Positions 12,437 to 21,194 of a stretch of 64,000 nt of DNA are shown here, one piece after another. Numbering within the stretch: position 1 is the first letter of the stretch; each line of letters starts with the position of its first letter. The position numbers and the translations under genes were made by a program. The DNA comes from Salipiger bermudensis HTCC2601 (lineage in GTDB: Bacteria; Pseudomonadota; Alphaproteobacteria; Rhodobacterales; Rhodobacteraceae), in assembly GCF_000153725.1 (NCBI RefSeq), contig NZ_DS022276.1:2943984-3007983 (forward strand), written 5' to 3'. The notes under the pieces are model-generated. The model searched no databases. It was not told the origin of the DNA and saw only the letters and a program-made list of their open reading frames with translations.

Positions 12437-14100
12437 GTAACGAGCGTATCATCTACCTCCCGCTGGGGGGCGCCGGCGAGATCGGCATGAACTGCTATGT
12501 CTACGGATATGGCGAACCGGGCAAGGAGCGTCTGATCGTCGTCGATCTGGGCGTCGCCTTCCCCGACATGGACAGCAGCCCCGGCGTCGACATCATCTTC
12601 GCCGACATCGCCTGGCTGGAGCAGAACCGCGACCGCATCGAGGCGGTGTTCATCACCCACGCCCACGAGGACCATATCGGCGCCGTGGGCCATTGCTTCG
12701 AGCGGCTCGGCGTCCGGATCCACGCCCGCGCCTTCACCGCCAACCTGGCGCGCCAGAAGCTGGCCGAGTACGGCTATTCCGAGGACACGGTGCAGACCTG
12801 CTCGAAATGGCCCGAGACCGTCGAGGCGGGGCCGTTCAAGGTCGGCTTCCTGCCGATCTCGCACTCGATCCCGGAAAGCTCGGCGCTGGTCATCGACACG
12901 CCCGGCGGGCGGCTGATCCACTCGGGCGACTTCAAGCTCGACCCGACCCCGATCGTGGGCGAAGCTTTCGATCCCGAGCTCTTCGCCGAGGTCTCGGCGG
13001 GCGGCGTCAAGGCGCTGATCTGCGACTCGACCAACGTGTTCTCGCCCAACCCGGGCCGCTCGGAGGTCGAGGTCGGGCCGAATATCGAGGAACTGGTCGC
13101 CGGCGCGCCCAACATGGTGGTCGCCACCACCTTCGCCTCCAACGTGGCGCGGGTTAAGACGCTGGCCGAGGCGGGCTCCAAGGCGGGCCGCTCGATCTGC
13201 CTTCTGGGCCGCGCCATGCGGCGGATGATCGAGGCCGCCATCGAGACCGGCGTGCTGACCGATTTCCCGCCGGTGATCGGGCCCGAGGACGCGGTGCAGA
13301 TCCCGCGCGAGAACGTCATGCTGATCGTCACCGGCAGCCAGGGCGAGCGCCGCGCCGCCAGCGCGCAGCTGTCGCGCGGCAAGTACAACGGCATCGAGCT
13401 GAAGGAGGGCGATATGTTCCTGTTCTCCTCCAAGACCATCCCGGGCAACGAGAAGGACGTGATCCGGATCATGAACAACCTGTCGGAGAAGGGCGTCGAC
13501 GTGGTCGATGACAGCGCCGGCAAGTATCACGTCTCGGGCCATGCCAATGGGCCCGATCTCGAGCGGCTGCACGAGATCGTGTCGCCGCAGCTGGTGATCC
13601 CGATGCATGGCGAACACCGTCACCTGCGCGAGCACGTCAAGCTTGCCAAGGCCAAGGGCCGTGCCGGCGTGCTGGCGGTCAACGGCATGATGATGGACCT
13701 GAGCGGCAACGAGCCCACCGTGGCCGAGTGGATCGACGCGGGCCGCACCTATCTCGACGGCTCGGTGCAGATCGGTGCGCTTGACGGCATCGTGCGCGAC
13801 CGCATCCGCATGGCGCTGAACGGCCATGTCATCGTGACGGTGATCCTCGACGAGGATGACGAGCCGCTGGGCGAGCCGTGGTGCGAGCTGAAGGGCCTGC
13901 CCGAGACCGGGCGATCCAACGCCTCGCTGGTCGAGGTGCTGGAAGAGGACCTGAGCCAGTTCCTTGGCCGTGCCGGCGAGAAGACCCTCACCGATGACGA
14001 CAAGATCGAGGAGGGCATGCGCCGCATCGTGCGCAACACCGCCCAGAACGAGATCGGCAAGAAGCCGGAAGTCACCATCGTGGTCAGCCGCCTCTCCTGA
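12433..14100 (+). CDS. rnj: ribonuclease J
   Basis: Metallo-beta-lactamase/beta-CASP nuclease that processes and degrades RNA (endonuclease and 5'-3' exonuclease) in the cytoplasm. 555 residues. The zinc motif HAHEDH is at residues 76-81 (His76, His78, Asp80, His81), with further metal ligands in PISHSIPES and HSGDFKLDPTP. The GQGE-type SQGERRAASAQLSRG and SGHANGPDLERLHEIV segments are the beta-CASP and C-terminal catalytic parts. It overlaps coaX by four bases, so expression is coupled. Confidence 0.95.
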   Translation: MSNERIIYLPLGGAGEIGMNCYVYGYGEPGKERLIVVDLGVAFPDMDSSPGVDIIFADIAWLEQNRDRIEAVFITHAHEDHIGAVGHCFERLGVRIHARAFTANLARQKLAEYGYSEDTVQTCSKWPETVEAGPFKVGFLPISHSIPESSALVIDTPGGRLIHSGDFKLDPTPIVGEAFDPELFAEVSAGGVKALICDSTNVFSPNPGRSEVEVGPNIEELVAGAPNMVVATTFASNVARVKTLAEAGSKAGRSICLLGRAMRRMIEAAIETGVLTDFPPVIGPEDAVQIPRENVMLIVTGSQGERRAASAQLSRGKYNGIELKEGDMFLFSSKTIPGNEKDVIRIMNNLSEKGVDVVDDSAGKYHVSGHANGPDLERLHEIVSPQLVIPMHGEHRHLREHVKLAKAKGRAGVLAVNGMMMDLSGNEPTVAEWIDAGRTYLDGSVQIGALDGIVRDRIRMALNGHVIVTVILDEDDEPLGEPWCELKGLPETGRSNASLVEVLEEDLSQFLGRAGEKTLTDDDKIEEGMRRIVRNTAQNEIGKKPEVTIVVSRLS

Positions 14101-14143
14101 GGCGGCCGACACCGTTGACGCGGTCGCTGCCTTGCGCCATGCC

Positions 14144-14159
14144 ATCCGTCATGACGGAT
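14144..14159. promoter_or_regulatory. 16-bp perfect palindrome over the XRE-cupin start
   Basis: ATCCGTCATGACGGAT is fully self-complementary and contains the likely start codon (ATG 14151). A 13/16-matching copy, ATCCGTAATGTCGGAA, lies at 14787-14802 in the kbl-tdh promoter region. I propose it as the XRE-cupin protein's operator; this is inference from sequence alone. Confidence 0.45.
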
Positions 14160-14720
14160 CATGACGCAGAGGCGGTGCTCGGCCGCATTCCCGGACGCCT
14201 GAAAGAGGCGCGGCAGGCCCGTGGCCTGTCGCTCGACGCGGTGGCGAAACTGTCGGGCGTGAGCCGCTCGATGGTCAGCCAGATCGAGCGCGGCGAAAGC
14301 AACCCGACGGTGGCGACGCTGTGGAACCTCACCCGCGCGTTGCAGGTGGATTTCGCCGGGCTGCTGGAGCTCGGCCAGCCCGAGCGCGGCATCGAGGTGA
14401 TCCGCGCCGCACAGGCGCCGACGATCACCGGCCACGGGCAGGGCTGCCACATCACCATCCTCTCGGAGCCCGAGAAGGTGGGCATCTACGAGATCTACGA
14501 CATCCGCTTCGATCCCGGCGGTGCGCTCGAGAGCGGGCCGCACGGGCAGGGCGCACGCGAGCATCTGACGGTGCTCGAGGGCGGTCTCAGCGTGGTTTCG
14601 GGCGAGGCGCAGGAGACACTCGCGCCGGGCGACACGGCGCGCTACGCTGCCGATGTCGCACATGCGATCCGCGCCGGCGAGCAGGGCGCCCGCTGCTTCC
14701 TGATCGTGGAGACGCCATGA
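14151..14720 (+). CDS. XRE-family regulator with C-terminal cupin domain
   Basis: A DNA-binding protein of about 189 residues. The N-terminal helix-turn-helix contains KEARQARGLSLDAVAKLSGVS and MVSQIERGESNPTVATLW (residues about 15-65), and a cupin sensor domain with a HGQGAREHLTVLEGGLSV core and a late metal/ligand His fills the C-terminal half. This architecture is typical of regulators of amino-acid or polyamine metabolism. It sits directly upstream of kbl-tdh in the same direction, with the two promoters sharing a palindrome, so control of threonine catabolism is the likely role. Start uncertain: ATG 14151 is conservative; TTG 14115 and ATG 14139 are also in frame and none has a strong Shine-Dalgarno. 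Confidence 0.88.
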   Translation: MTDHDAEAVLGRIPGRLKEARQARGLSLDAVAKLSGVSRSMVSQIERGESNPTVATLWNLTRALQVDFAGLLELGQPERGIEVIRAAQAPTITGHGQGCHITILSEPEKVGIYEIYDIRFDPGGALESGPHGQGAREHLTVLEGGLSVVSGEAQETLAPGDTARYAADVAHAIRAGEQGARCFLIVETP

Positions 14721-14742
14721 GGGTGTGGTGTGTGACGTCATA

Positions 14743-14802
14743 GCGGATTTGAATCCGCGATAACGTATCTTTTATATTGACCTAAAATCCGTAATGTCGG
14801 AA
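14743..14802 (+). promoter_or_regulatory. kbl-tdh promoter with two candidate operators
   Basis: A perfect inverted repeat GCGGATT-TG-AATCCGC (14743-14758) covers a TTGAAT -35-like hexamer (14749-14754). After 18 bases comes TATATT (14773-14778), a good -10. The second candidate operator ATCCGTAATGTCGGAA (14787-14802) falls at or just after the predicted transcription start. The region is clearly more AT-rich than its neighbours. Confidence 0.55.
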
Positions 14803-14834
14803 AAGGGGCGCAATCCAACGGAAGGAGTGCCCTC

Positions 14835-16022
14835 ATGTCCGATGCTTTTCTCAGCCACATGCGCGACACGCTCGCGGGGATCGAGGCCGAAGGCCTGATG
14901 AAGACCGAGCGGCTGATCACCTCGCCGCAGGGCACCCGCGTCGGCGTCGATGGGCGCGAGCTGATCAATCTCTGCGCCAACAACTACCTCGGGCTCGCCG
15001 ATCACCCGGCGCTGGTCGAGGCGGCGACGGAAGCGATGCGCGATCACGGCTATGGGATGGCCTCGGTGCGCTTCATCTGCGGCACTCAGGATCTGCACCG
15101 CGAGCTCGAGCAGCGGCTGGCAGCCTTCCTCGGCACGCAGGACAGCATCCTCTTCGCCGCCTGCTTCGATGCCAACGGCGCGCTCTTCGAGCCGCTTCTG
15201 GGGCCGGAGGACGCGGTGATCTCGGATGCGCTGAACCACGCCTCGATCATCGACGGCATCCGGCTCTGCAAGGCCAAGCGCTACCGCTACGCCAATTCCG
15301 ACATGGCGGATCTCGAGGCGCAGCTGAAGGCGGCGCGGGCGGATGGCGCGCGCCATATCATGATCGCCACCGACGGGGTGTTCTCGATGGATGGCTACCT
15401 TGCCAAGCTGCCCGAGATCCGTGCACTGGCCGATCAATACGACGCGCTGCTGATGGTCGACGATTGCCATGCGACCGGCTTCATGGGGCCGAAGGGCGAG
15501 GGCACGCCAGCCCATTGCGGGGTCAGCGCAGACCTCCTCACCGGGACGCTGGGCAAGGCGCTCGGCGGCGCGCTTGGCGGCTATATCGCCGGGCCGCAGC
15601 CGGTGATCGACCTGCTGCGCCAGCGCGCGCGGCCCTATCTCTTCTCCAATGCGCTGCCGCCGGCGGTGGTGGCCGCTGGGCTCAAGGCGCTCGATCTGGT
15701 CGAGCAGGGCGACGACCTGCGGGCGCAGCTCTTCGAGAATTCCCGCTACTGGCGCGACGGGCTGACCGAGATCGGGTTCGACCTTCTCGAGGGTGAGCAC
15801 CCGATCATCCCGGTGATGCTGTATGATGCCCGCAAGGCGCAGGCGATGGCGCAGCGGCTCTACGAGCTTGGCGTCTACGTGTCGGGGTTCTTCTTCCCGG
15901 TGGTGCCCAAGGGCCGCGCCCGCATTCGCACCCAGATGAACGCCGCGCTGACCCGCGCGGATCTTGACGAGGCCCTCGCCGCCTTTGACCGGGCCGGCCG
16001 CGACACAGGGGTGCTGACATGA
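14835..16022 (+). CDS. kbl: glycine C-acetyltransferase (2-amino-3-ketobutyrate CoA ligase)
   Basis: PLP enzyme that splits 2-amino-3-ketobutyrate with CoA into glycine and acetyl-CoA, the second step of threonine catabolism. 395 residues of the alpha-oxoamine synthase family. The Schiff-base lysine is Lys241 in [12 protein letters not shown]; the [10 protein letters not shown] and [11 protein letters not shown] segments contact PLP. ATG 14835 has GGAAGGAG nine bases upstream. It overlaps tdh by four bases, so the unstable intermediate is made and used by coupled gene products. Confidence 0.96.
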   Translation: MSDAFLSHMRDTLAGIEAEGLMKTERLITSPQGTRVGVDGRELINLCANNYLGLADHPALVEAATEAMRDHGYGMASVRFICGTQDLHRELEQRLAAFLGTQDSILFAACFDANGALFEPLLGPEDAVISDALNHASIIDGIRLCKAKRYRYANSDMADLEAQLKAARADGARHIMIATDGVFSMDGYLAKLPEIRALADQYDALLMVDDCHATGFMGPKGEGTPAHCGVSADLLTGTLGKALGGALGGYIAGPQPVIDLLRQRARPYLFSNALPPAVVAAGLKALDLVEQGDDLRAQLFENSRYWRDGLTEIGFDLLEGEHPIIPVMLYDARKAQAMAQRLYELGVYVSGFFFPVVPKGRARIRTQMNAALTRADLDEALAAFDRAGRDTGVLT

Positions 16023-17056
16023 CCAACCAGATGATCGCATTGGAGAAGTCGAAGCCGGAGCCGGGTCTCTGGCAGGTCGAGGCGCCGGTGCCCGAGATCG
16101 GCCCCGAGGATGTGCTGATCCGGATCAACAAGACCGGCATCTGCGGTACCGACATCCATATCTGGAACTGGGACGAGTGGGCGCAGCGCACCGTGCCGGT
16201 GCCGCTGATCACCGGCCACGAATTCGCCGGCGAGATCGTCGAGCTGGGCCGCGACGTGACCGGTCTCGAGATCGGCCAGCGCTGTTCGGGCGAGGGACAC
16301 CTGATCGGGCGTCAGAGCCGCCAGAGCCGCGCCGGGCGCTTTCACCTCGATCCCGAGACCCGCGGCATCGGCGTCAACGAGCAGGGCGCCTTCGCCGAGT
16401 ATCTGCGCCTGCCGGCCTTCAACGTGGTGCCGCTGCCCGATGCCGTCGACGACGAGATCGGCGCGATCCTCGATCCGCTGGGCAACGCGGTGCACACGGC
16501 GCTGAGCTATGATCTGGTGGGCGAGGACGTGCTGATCACCGGCGCCGGCCCCATCGGCATCATGGCCGCGGCGGTGGCACGGCACGTGGGCGCGCGGCAC
16601 GTCGTCATCACCGACGTCAACCCGGCGCGGCTCGAGCTTGCGGCGCAGGTGACGGACGTGGTGCCGGTCAACGTGGCGCAGGAGGATCTGCGCGACGTGG
16701 CGGCGCGGCTGAAGATGAAGCAGGGCTTCGACGTCGGGCTCGAGATGTCGGGCAATCAGGCGGCGCTCGACCAGATGGTCGAAAGCCTCGTGATGGGCGG
16801 GCGCATCGCGCTGCTGGGCATTCCGCCGGGCAAGAGCCCGGTCGACTGGTCGCGCATCGTGTTCAAGGCGATCACGCTCAAGGGCATCTATGGCCGCGAG
16901 ATCTTCGAGACCTGGTACAAGATGATCGCGATGCTGGAGAACGGGCTCGACGTGCGCCGGGTGATCACCCACCGCTTCGCGGCAACGGACTTTCGCGAGG
17001 GGTTCGAGATCATGCGCAGCGGGCTCTCGGGGAAGGTGGTGCTGGACTGGCGCTGA
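16019..17056 (+). CDS. tdh: L-threonine 3-dehydrogenase (lacks structural-zinc cysteines)
   Basis: Zinc-dependent medium-chain dehydrogenase that oxidises L-threonine to 2-amino-3-ketobutyrate with NAD+. 345 residues. The catalytic zinc region [16 protein letters not shown] (Cys42) and [12 protein letters not shown] are intact, and the Rossmann segment is [10 protein letters not shown]. Unusually, the four cysteines that bind the structural zinc in E. coli Tdh (CGHCRNCRGGRTHLC) are replaced by Gly97, Ser100, Ser103 and Asp111 in [16 protein letters not shown]. The flanking sequence aligns without gaps, so this is substitution and not deletion. It pairs with kbl and ends the operon. Confidence 0.95.
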   Translation: MTNQMIALEKSKPEPGLWQVEAPVPEIGPEDVLIRINKTGICGTDIHIWNWDEWAQRTVPVPLITGHEFAGEIVELGRDVTGLEIGQRCSGEGHLIGRQSRQSRAGRFHLDPETRGIGVNEQGAFAEYLRLPAFNVVPLPDAVDDEIGAILDPLGNAVHTALSYDLVGEDVLITGAGPIGIMAAAVARHVGARHVVITDVNPARLELAAQVTDVVPVNVAQEDLRDVAARLKMKQGFDVGLEMSGNQAALDQMVESLVMGGRIALLGIPPGKSPVDWSRIVFKAITLKGIYGREIFETWYKMIAMLENGLDVRRVITHRFAATDFREGFEIMRSGLSGKVVLDWR

Positions 17057-17125
17057 GGGCGTAAGATGTCCCGGGTTCCGGCGCCTGAGAGGGCGGGCGG
17101 CGCCTTGTGAAGCGGCCCTTGCCTG

Positions 17126-17578
17126 TCACTCCCCGCCGAGCTTCTTGAGCAGGCGGAGCAGCGTCTCCTTCTCGCGCTCGCGCAGGGGGGACAGCGTCTC
17201 GGCACTCACCGCGATGGCGGCATCCACCGCCGCGTCGATCAGCGCCACGCCGTCGGCGGTGAGCGAGACGAGATGGCGGCGGCGGTCCACCGGGTCGGCT
17301 TCGGTCTTCAGCAGGCCGCGCGCGATCAGCCGGTCGACCACGCCCTTGGTCGTCGCCCCGTCCATGGCCACCGAGCGGCCCAGCAGGTTCTGCGAGGTCG
17401 GACCGTCCTCGGCCAGCCGGTGCATCACCGAGAACTGCGTGGGCGTCAGTTTTCCCGGCACGCTTTCGGCGAAGATGTTCGAGTTGCGCTGGTAGGCCTT
17501 GCGGAGCAGGAACCCGATCTGTTCGTCGAGCACGTAGCCATGTTCGGCGCTGGTGCGGGCTTTCGGCGTGTCTTCCAA
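17126..17578 (-). CDS. MarR-family transcriptional regulator
   Basis: Winged-helix repressor of 150 residues. The recognition region TPTQFSVMHRLAEDGPTSQNLL and wing KTEADPVDRRRHLVSLT are typical of MarR proteins that respond to small phenolic or aromatic ligands. Start is TTG at 17578, with AGGAGGT eight bases upstream on the minus strand. It lies just downstream of the livFGHMK genes on the same strand with a 90-base gap holding its own palindrome, so it is probably the local regulator of the catabolic island. The ligand is unknown. Confidence 0.9.
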   Translation of the reverse strand: MEDTPKARTSAEHGYVLDEQIGFLLRKAYQRNSNIFAESVPGKLTPTQFSVMHRLAEDGPTSQNLLGRSVAMDGATTKGVVDRLIARGLLKTEADPVDRRRHLVSLTADGVALIDAAVDAAIAVSAETLSPLREREKETLLRLLKKLGGE

Positions 17579-17636
17579 GAAATCGGACCTCCTGTCTGGC
17601 GCTCCATCCTTGCAAAAAGAGCGCCCCTTTGGCGAT

Positions 17637-17655
17637 TATGCTGCAGTGCAGTATA
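17637..17655. promoter_or_regulatory. candidate MarR operator
   Basis: TATGCTGCAGTGCAGTATA contains CTGC-AGT-GCAG within near-palindromic TAT flanks, upstream of the MarR gene. Position and size fit an autoregulatory MarR site; not otherwise supported. Confidence 0.35.
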
Positions 17656-17667
17656 GGCGCTTGTGGC

Positions 17668-18369
17668 TCAGACGGAAAGATAGGCGTCGCGGATCTCGGG
17701 ATGTGCCTCCAACTCCTTGAAACTGCCGTCGAACTTCTTCTCTCCGCCTTCGATGATGATGGCTCGATCAGCCACCGCGCGGGCGAAATGCAGGTTCTGC
17801 TCGGAGATCATCACCGTCAGACCCTCGGCCTTGAGCTTCAGGATCGTCGCCGCCATCTGCTCGACGATCACCGGCGCGATGCCCTCGGAGGGCTCATCGA
17901 GCAGCAGCAGGGAGGGGTTGCCCATCAGCGTACGCGCAATGGTCAGCATCTGCTGCTCGCCGCCCGACATGTGCTTGCCGCGGTTGGCGCGGCGCTCGGA
18001 GAGGTTGGGAAAGATCTCGAAGAGTTGCTCGACGGTCCAGTGCGGCGCGTCCTGGCGCCTGGGCTGGCGCCCGACCTCGAGGTTCTCGATCACCGTCAGG
18101 TCGGTGAAGATCCGCCGGTCCTCGGGGACGTAGCCGATGCCGTCCTTGGCGACCCGGAAGGCCGGTTGGCCGATGAGGTTTTCGCCCTGAAACACCACCT
18201 GTCCCTGCTTCGGGCGGACAAGCTGCATCACCGATTTCATCGTGGTGGACTTGCCGGCGCCGTTGCGGCCCAGAAGTGCCACCACTTCGCCGCGCCGCAC
18301 CTCGAAGCTCAGGTCGTTGAGAATGTGTGCCTTGCCGTAATAGCTGTGGATGCGCTCGACGCTAAGCAT
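17668..18369 (-). CDS. livF: branched-chain-type ABC transporter ATPase LivF
   Basis: ATP-binding subunit of a high-affinity importer of the branched-chain amino acid family. 233 residues from ATG 18369 (MLSVERIHSYYG). Walker A GRNGAGKST, signature MSGGEQQM, and Walker B LLLLDEPSEGIAP. It overlaps the livG 3' end by eight bases. Members of this transporter family also import aromatic acids, amides and urea; being in an operon with ring-modifying enzymes suggests the substrate is the compound degraded by the island. Confidence 0.93.
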   Translation of the reverse strand: MLSVERIHSYYGKAHILNDLSFEVRRGEVVALLGRNGAGKSTTMKSVMQLVRPKQGQVVFQGENLIGQPAFRVAKDGIGYVPEDRRIFTDLTVIENLEVGRQPRRQDAPHWTVEQLFEIFPNLSERRANRGKHMSGGEQQMLTIARTLMGNPSLLLLDEPSEGIAPVIVEQMAATILKLKAEGLTVMISEQNLHFARAVADRAIIIEGGEKKFDGSFKELEAHPEIRDAYLSV

Positions 18370-19132
18370 GGGACTCCTCCTTGAAGAGCGTCCCGCCGCC
18401 CAGATAGACCTCCTGGACCTGCGGGTTGTTGCGCACGGCGGTGGCGTCGCCATCGGCGATCAGCTCGCCGCGGTTCAGCACCATGATGTGATGGGAATGG
18501 GCGAAGACCACGTCCATGTCGTGCTCGGTAAACAGCACCGAGACGCCCTGGTCGCGGACGATGTCGGCGACGAGCTGCATCAGCTCGACGCGGGCGCTCG
18601 GGGCCATGCCGGCGGTAGGCTCGTCCATCAGCAGCAGGCGCGGCCGGTGGCAGAGCGCGATGGCCAGCTCGAGCCGCTTGAGATCGCCATAGGCGAGGAT
18701 CGAGCAGGGTCGGTCGGCCTGATCCTGCATCGACACGGTCTCGAGGAACTCGAACGCCTCCTCGCGGTAGAGCTTCCACGCCCGGGACCCGAACGAGAAG
18801 ATCTTGCGGTGATGGCTCATCAGCGCCATCTGCACGTTCTCGATCACCGTCATCGACTGGTAGGTGCCGGTGATCTGGAAGGTCCGTCCCACGCCCCGGC
18901 GCCAGATGTCGCGGGGCTTGTGGCCGGTGATCCGCTCGCCCTCGAAGAAGACCTCGCCTTCGGTGGGTTTGAGCTGCCCCATCAGCATGTTGAAGCAGGT
19001 CGACTTGCCGGCGCCGTTGGGGCCGATCAGCGCCTTCAGCTCGCCCTTGGCGACGCTAAAGGACACGCCGTTGACCGCGAGAAAGCCGTCATAGCTCTTC
19101 TTGAGGGTCTCGACTCTAAGGATCTCGGACAT
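18362..19132 (-). CDS. livG: branched-chain-type ABC transporter ATPase LivG
   Basis: Second ATP-binding subunit of the importer, 256 residues. Walker A GPNGAGKST, signature-region LAYGDLKRLELAIAL, Walker B LLLMDEPTAGMAP, and the LivG-typical C-terminal segment (FAHSHHIMVLNRGELIADGD). Its ATG shares a base with the permease stop at 19132, so translation is coupled. It partners with LivF as a heterodimer under the fused permease. Confidence 0.94.
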   Translation of the reverse strand: MSEILRVETLKKSYDGFLAVNGVSFSVAKGELKALIGPNGAGKSTCFNMLMGQLKPTEGEVFFEGERITGHKPRDIWRRGVGRTFQITGTYQSMTVIENVQMALMSHHRKIFSFGSRAWKLYREEAFEFLETVSMQDQADRPCSILAYGDLKRLELAIALCHRPRLLLMDEPTAGMAPSARVELMQLVADIVRDQGVSVLFTEHDMDVVFAHSHHIMVLNRGELIADGDATAVRNNPQVQEVYLGGGTLFKEESHA

Positions 19133-20988
19133 CAGACCGTCTCCTCATCGGTGTTGCGGATGCGGCGCCAGAGCGTGCGCAGGGTGCCGACGATGCCCTC
19201 GGGCATCACGATCACCACGGCGATGATCACCAGACCCAACAGCAGGCGCCAGTATTCGAGGCGGGTCAGCCAGTCCTCGACCACGGTCATGAAGCCTGCG
19301 CCGACGACCCCGCCGGCCAGCGTCTTCACACCGCCGAGGAAGACCACGATCAGCGCGTCGAAGCTCTTGGCGATCTCCAACTCGGTGGGAAAGACCGAGC
19401 CCTTGGCGAAGACGAAGATGCCGCCCGCCAGACCGGCCATGGCGCCGGCGAGGGCGAAGGCCACGAACTGCACGCGCTTGACGTCGATGCCGGTGGCCTC
19501 GGCCTGGCGCGGGCTGTCGCGCCCGGCGCGCAGGGCATAGCCGAAGGGCGAATGGATGACGTGGCGCAGGAACAGGATGCCGCCGACGCCGAGGATCAGG
19601 GCGAAATAGTAGTAGGTCTCGGTGCCCGAGAGCCACTCGGAGGGCCAGATGTTGACCAGCCCGTCATCGCCGCGCGTCACCGCGCGCCACTGGAAGGCAA
19701 GGCTCCAGACCAGCTGGCTGAAGGCCAGCGTCAGCATGGCGAAATAGACCCCGGTGAGGCGGATGCAGAACCAGCCGATGCCAAGCGCCAGCAGGCCTGC
19801 GGCCAGCGGCGCGAAGAGGAAGGCCAGCTCCATCGGCGTGTCGGTGTGGAACACCAAGAGCGCCGCGGCATAGGCGCCGCCGCCGAAGAAGGCGGCATGG
19901 CCGAAGCTCACCAGTCCGCCGGAGCCGAGGATGAAATGCAGCGAGGCGGCAAAGAGCGCGAAGATCACCATGTCGATGGTCAGGATCAGCATGAACTGGT
20001 CGACAAAGAGCGGCAGCAGCGCGAGGCCAAGCAGCAGCGCCGCGATCAGCGCCTGACCCATCGGGCCATAGGGGCGGATCGGGGTTTCCGGCGCGCCGAC
20101 CTGCCCGTGCTCGCCGGCGACTTCCTCCCGGCCCAGAAGGCCGTAGGGGCGGATGATCAGCACCACGGCCATGACGACGAACATCAAGACCAGCGTCGAT
20201 TGCGGCAGGTAGGTGACGCCGAAGACGTTCAGGACCGAGATCAGCACCGAGGCGATGAAGGCGCCGGGCAGGGAGCCCATGCCGCCGATCACCACCACCA
20301 CGAAGACCGCGCCGATGATGTTGAAATCCATCAGCAGATCGGCGCCGCCCTTGGGCAGCTGCAGCGCGCCGCCCCAGCCGGCGAGCGCCGAGCCGAGGGC
20401 GAAGACGCCGGTGAAGAGCCAGGCCTGGTTGACGCCGAGCGCGCCGACCATCTCGCGGTCCTGCGTGGCGGCGCGCACCAGCACGCCGAGCCGGGTCTTG
20501 GTGATGAGATACCAGAGCGCGAAGAGGATGAAGGGGGTGATGGCGATCAGGATGATGTCGTACTTGGGCACCGGCTCGCCGAAGATGCGCCAGACGCCGC
20601 GCAGGCCCGGGGCGCGCGGCCCGAGCCGGTCCTCGGCGCCCCAGATCATCAGCGCGAGATCCTGGATCACGAGGATCACGCCGAAGGTGGCGACAAGCTG
20701 GAACAGCTCGGGCGCGCGGTAGATCGGGCGCAGCACCACCATCTCGACAAAGGCGCCGATCAGTCCGACCGCGATGCCGGTGAGCAGGATGGCGCCCCAG
20801 AAGCCCACCGCGCCGGGCAGGATCTCCATCAGGTAGATGCCGATGAAGGCGCCGAGCATGTAGAACGAGCCATGCGCGAAGTTGACGATCCGGGTGACGC
20901 CGAAGATCAGCGACAGCCCGGAGGCGACGAGGAACAGAGCCGCCGCATTGGCGAGCCCCGTCAGGAACTGGGCGAATAAGAAGGCCAT
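19132..20988 (-). CDS. livHM: fused LivH-LivM permease of the ABC importer
   Basis: Both membrane permeases of the importer in one polypeptide of 618 residues. Residues 1 to about 290 are LivH-like (NAAALFLVASGLSLIFGVTR, FAHGSFYMLGAF); after a linker near residues 295-305 (GEHGQVGAPETPIRP) the LivM-like half begins, with VSFGHAAFFGGGAYAAALL and the EAA-like ATGIDVKRVQFVAFALAGA. Usually these are two genes. The frame is open throughout with no sign of a sequencing join. ATG 20988 starts MAFLFAQFLTG. It lies between livK and livG on the minus strand, separated from livK by a 206-base spacer containing a dispersed repeat. Confidence 0.92.
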   Translation of the reverse strand: MAFLFAQFLTGLANAAALFLVASGLSLIFGVTRIVNFAHGSFYMLGAFIGIYLMEILPGAVGFWGAILLTGIAVGLIGAFVEMVVLRPIYRAPELFQLVATFGVILVIQDLALMIWGAEDRLGPRAPGLRGVWRIFGEPVPKYDIILIAITPFILFALWYLITKTRLGVLVRAATQDREMVGALGVNQAWLFTGVFALGSALAGWGGALQLPKGGADLLMDFNIIGAVFVVVVIGGMGSLPGAFIASVLISVLNVFGVTYLPQSTLVLMFVVMAVVLIIRPYGLLGREEVAGEHGQVGAPETPIRPYGPMGQALIAALLLGLALLPLFVDQFMLILTIDMVIFALFAASLHFILGSGGLVSFGHAAFFGGGAYAAALLVFHTDTPMELAFLFAPLAAGLLALGIGWFCIRLTGVYFAMLTLAFSQLVWSLAFQWRAVTRGDDGLVNIWPSEWLSGTETYYYFALILGVGGILFLRHVIHSPFGYALRAGRDSPRQAEATGIDVKRVQFVAFALAGAMAGLAGGIFVFAKGSVFPTELEIAKSFDALIVVFLGGVKTLAGGVVGAGFMTVVEDWLTRLEYWRLLLGLVIIAVVIVMPEGIVGTLRTLWRRIRNTDEETV

Positions 20989-21089
20989 GGTCCGGGTGGT
21001 GCTTTCCTGTCAGGCGTTCGGGCGCAGTGGGTCGCGGGCGCAGGACGGCTGCGCACTGCCCCGTGGTCGGGTGCGGATGAGGCAGGGGG

Positions 21090-21158
21090 GAGGGGCTCTG
21101 CCCCTCCTTGGGCCCGTAGGGCCAATTCACCCCCGGAGTATTTGTCGACGTAGAGAAG
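21090..21158 (+). repeat. dispersed intergenic repeat, three-part copy
   Basis: Hairpin GAGGGGC-TCT-GCCCCTC (21090-21106), a second hairpin TTGGGCCC-GTA-GGGCCAA (21108-21125), then the core GGAGTATTT-GTCG-ACGTAGAGAAG (21135-21158). Same architecture as the copies at 33126 and 43041. It lies between livK and livHM, antisense to their transcription. Confidence 0.65.
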
Positions 21159-21194
21159 CAGGGGGCGCGGCACGGGCGGCGCCCCCCCGCTCGG

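Noticed and set aside
14733-14740. TGACGTCA palindrome between the XRE-cupin gene and kbl
   Set aside because: Only eight bases and no second copy found; too short to claim as a site.
17057-17125. GGCGCC repeats between tdh and marR as a terminator
   Set aside because: No T tract and weak pairing; cannot be distinguished from ordinary GC-rich spacer.
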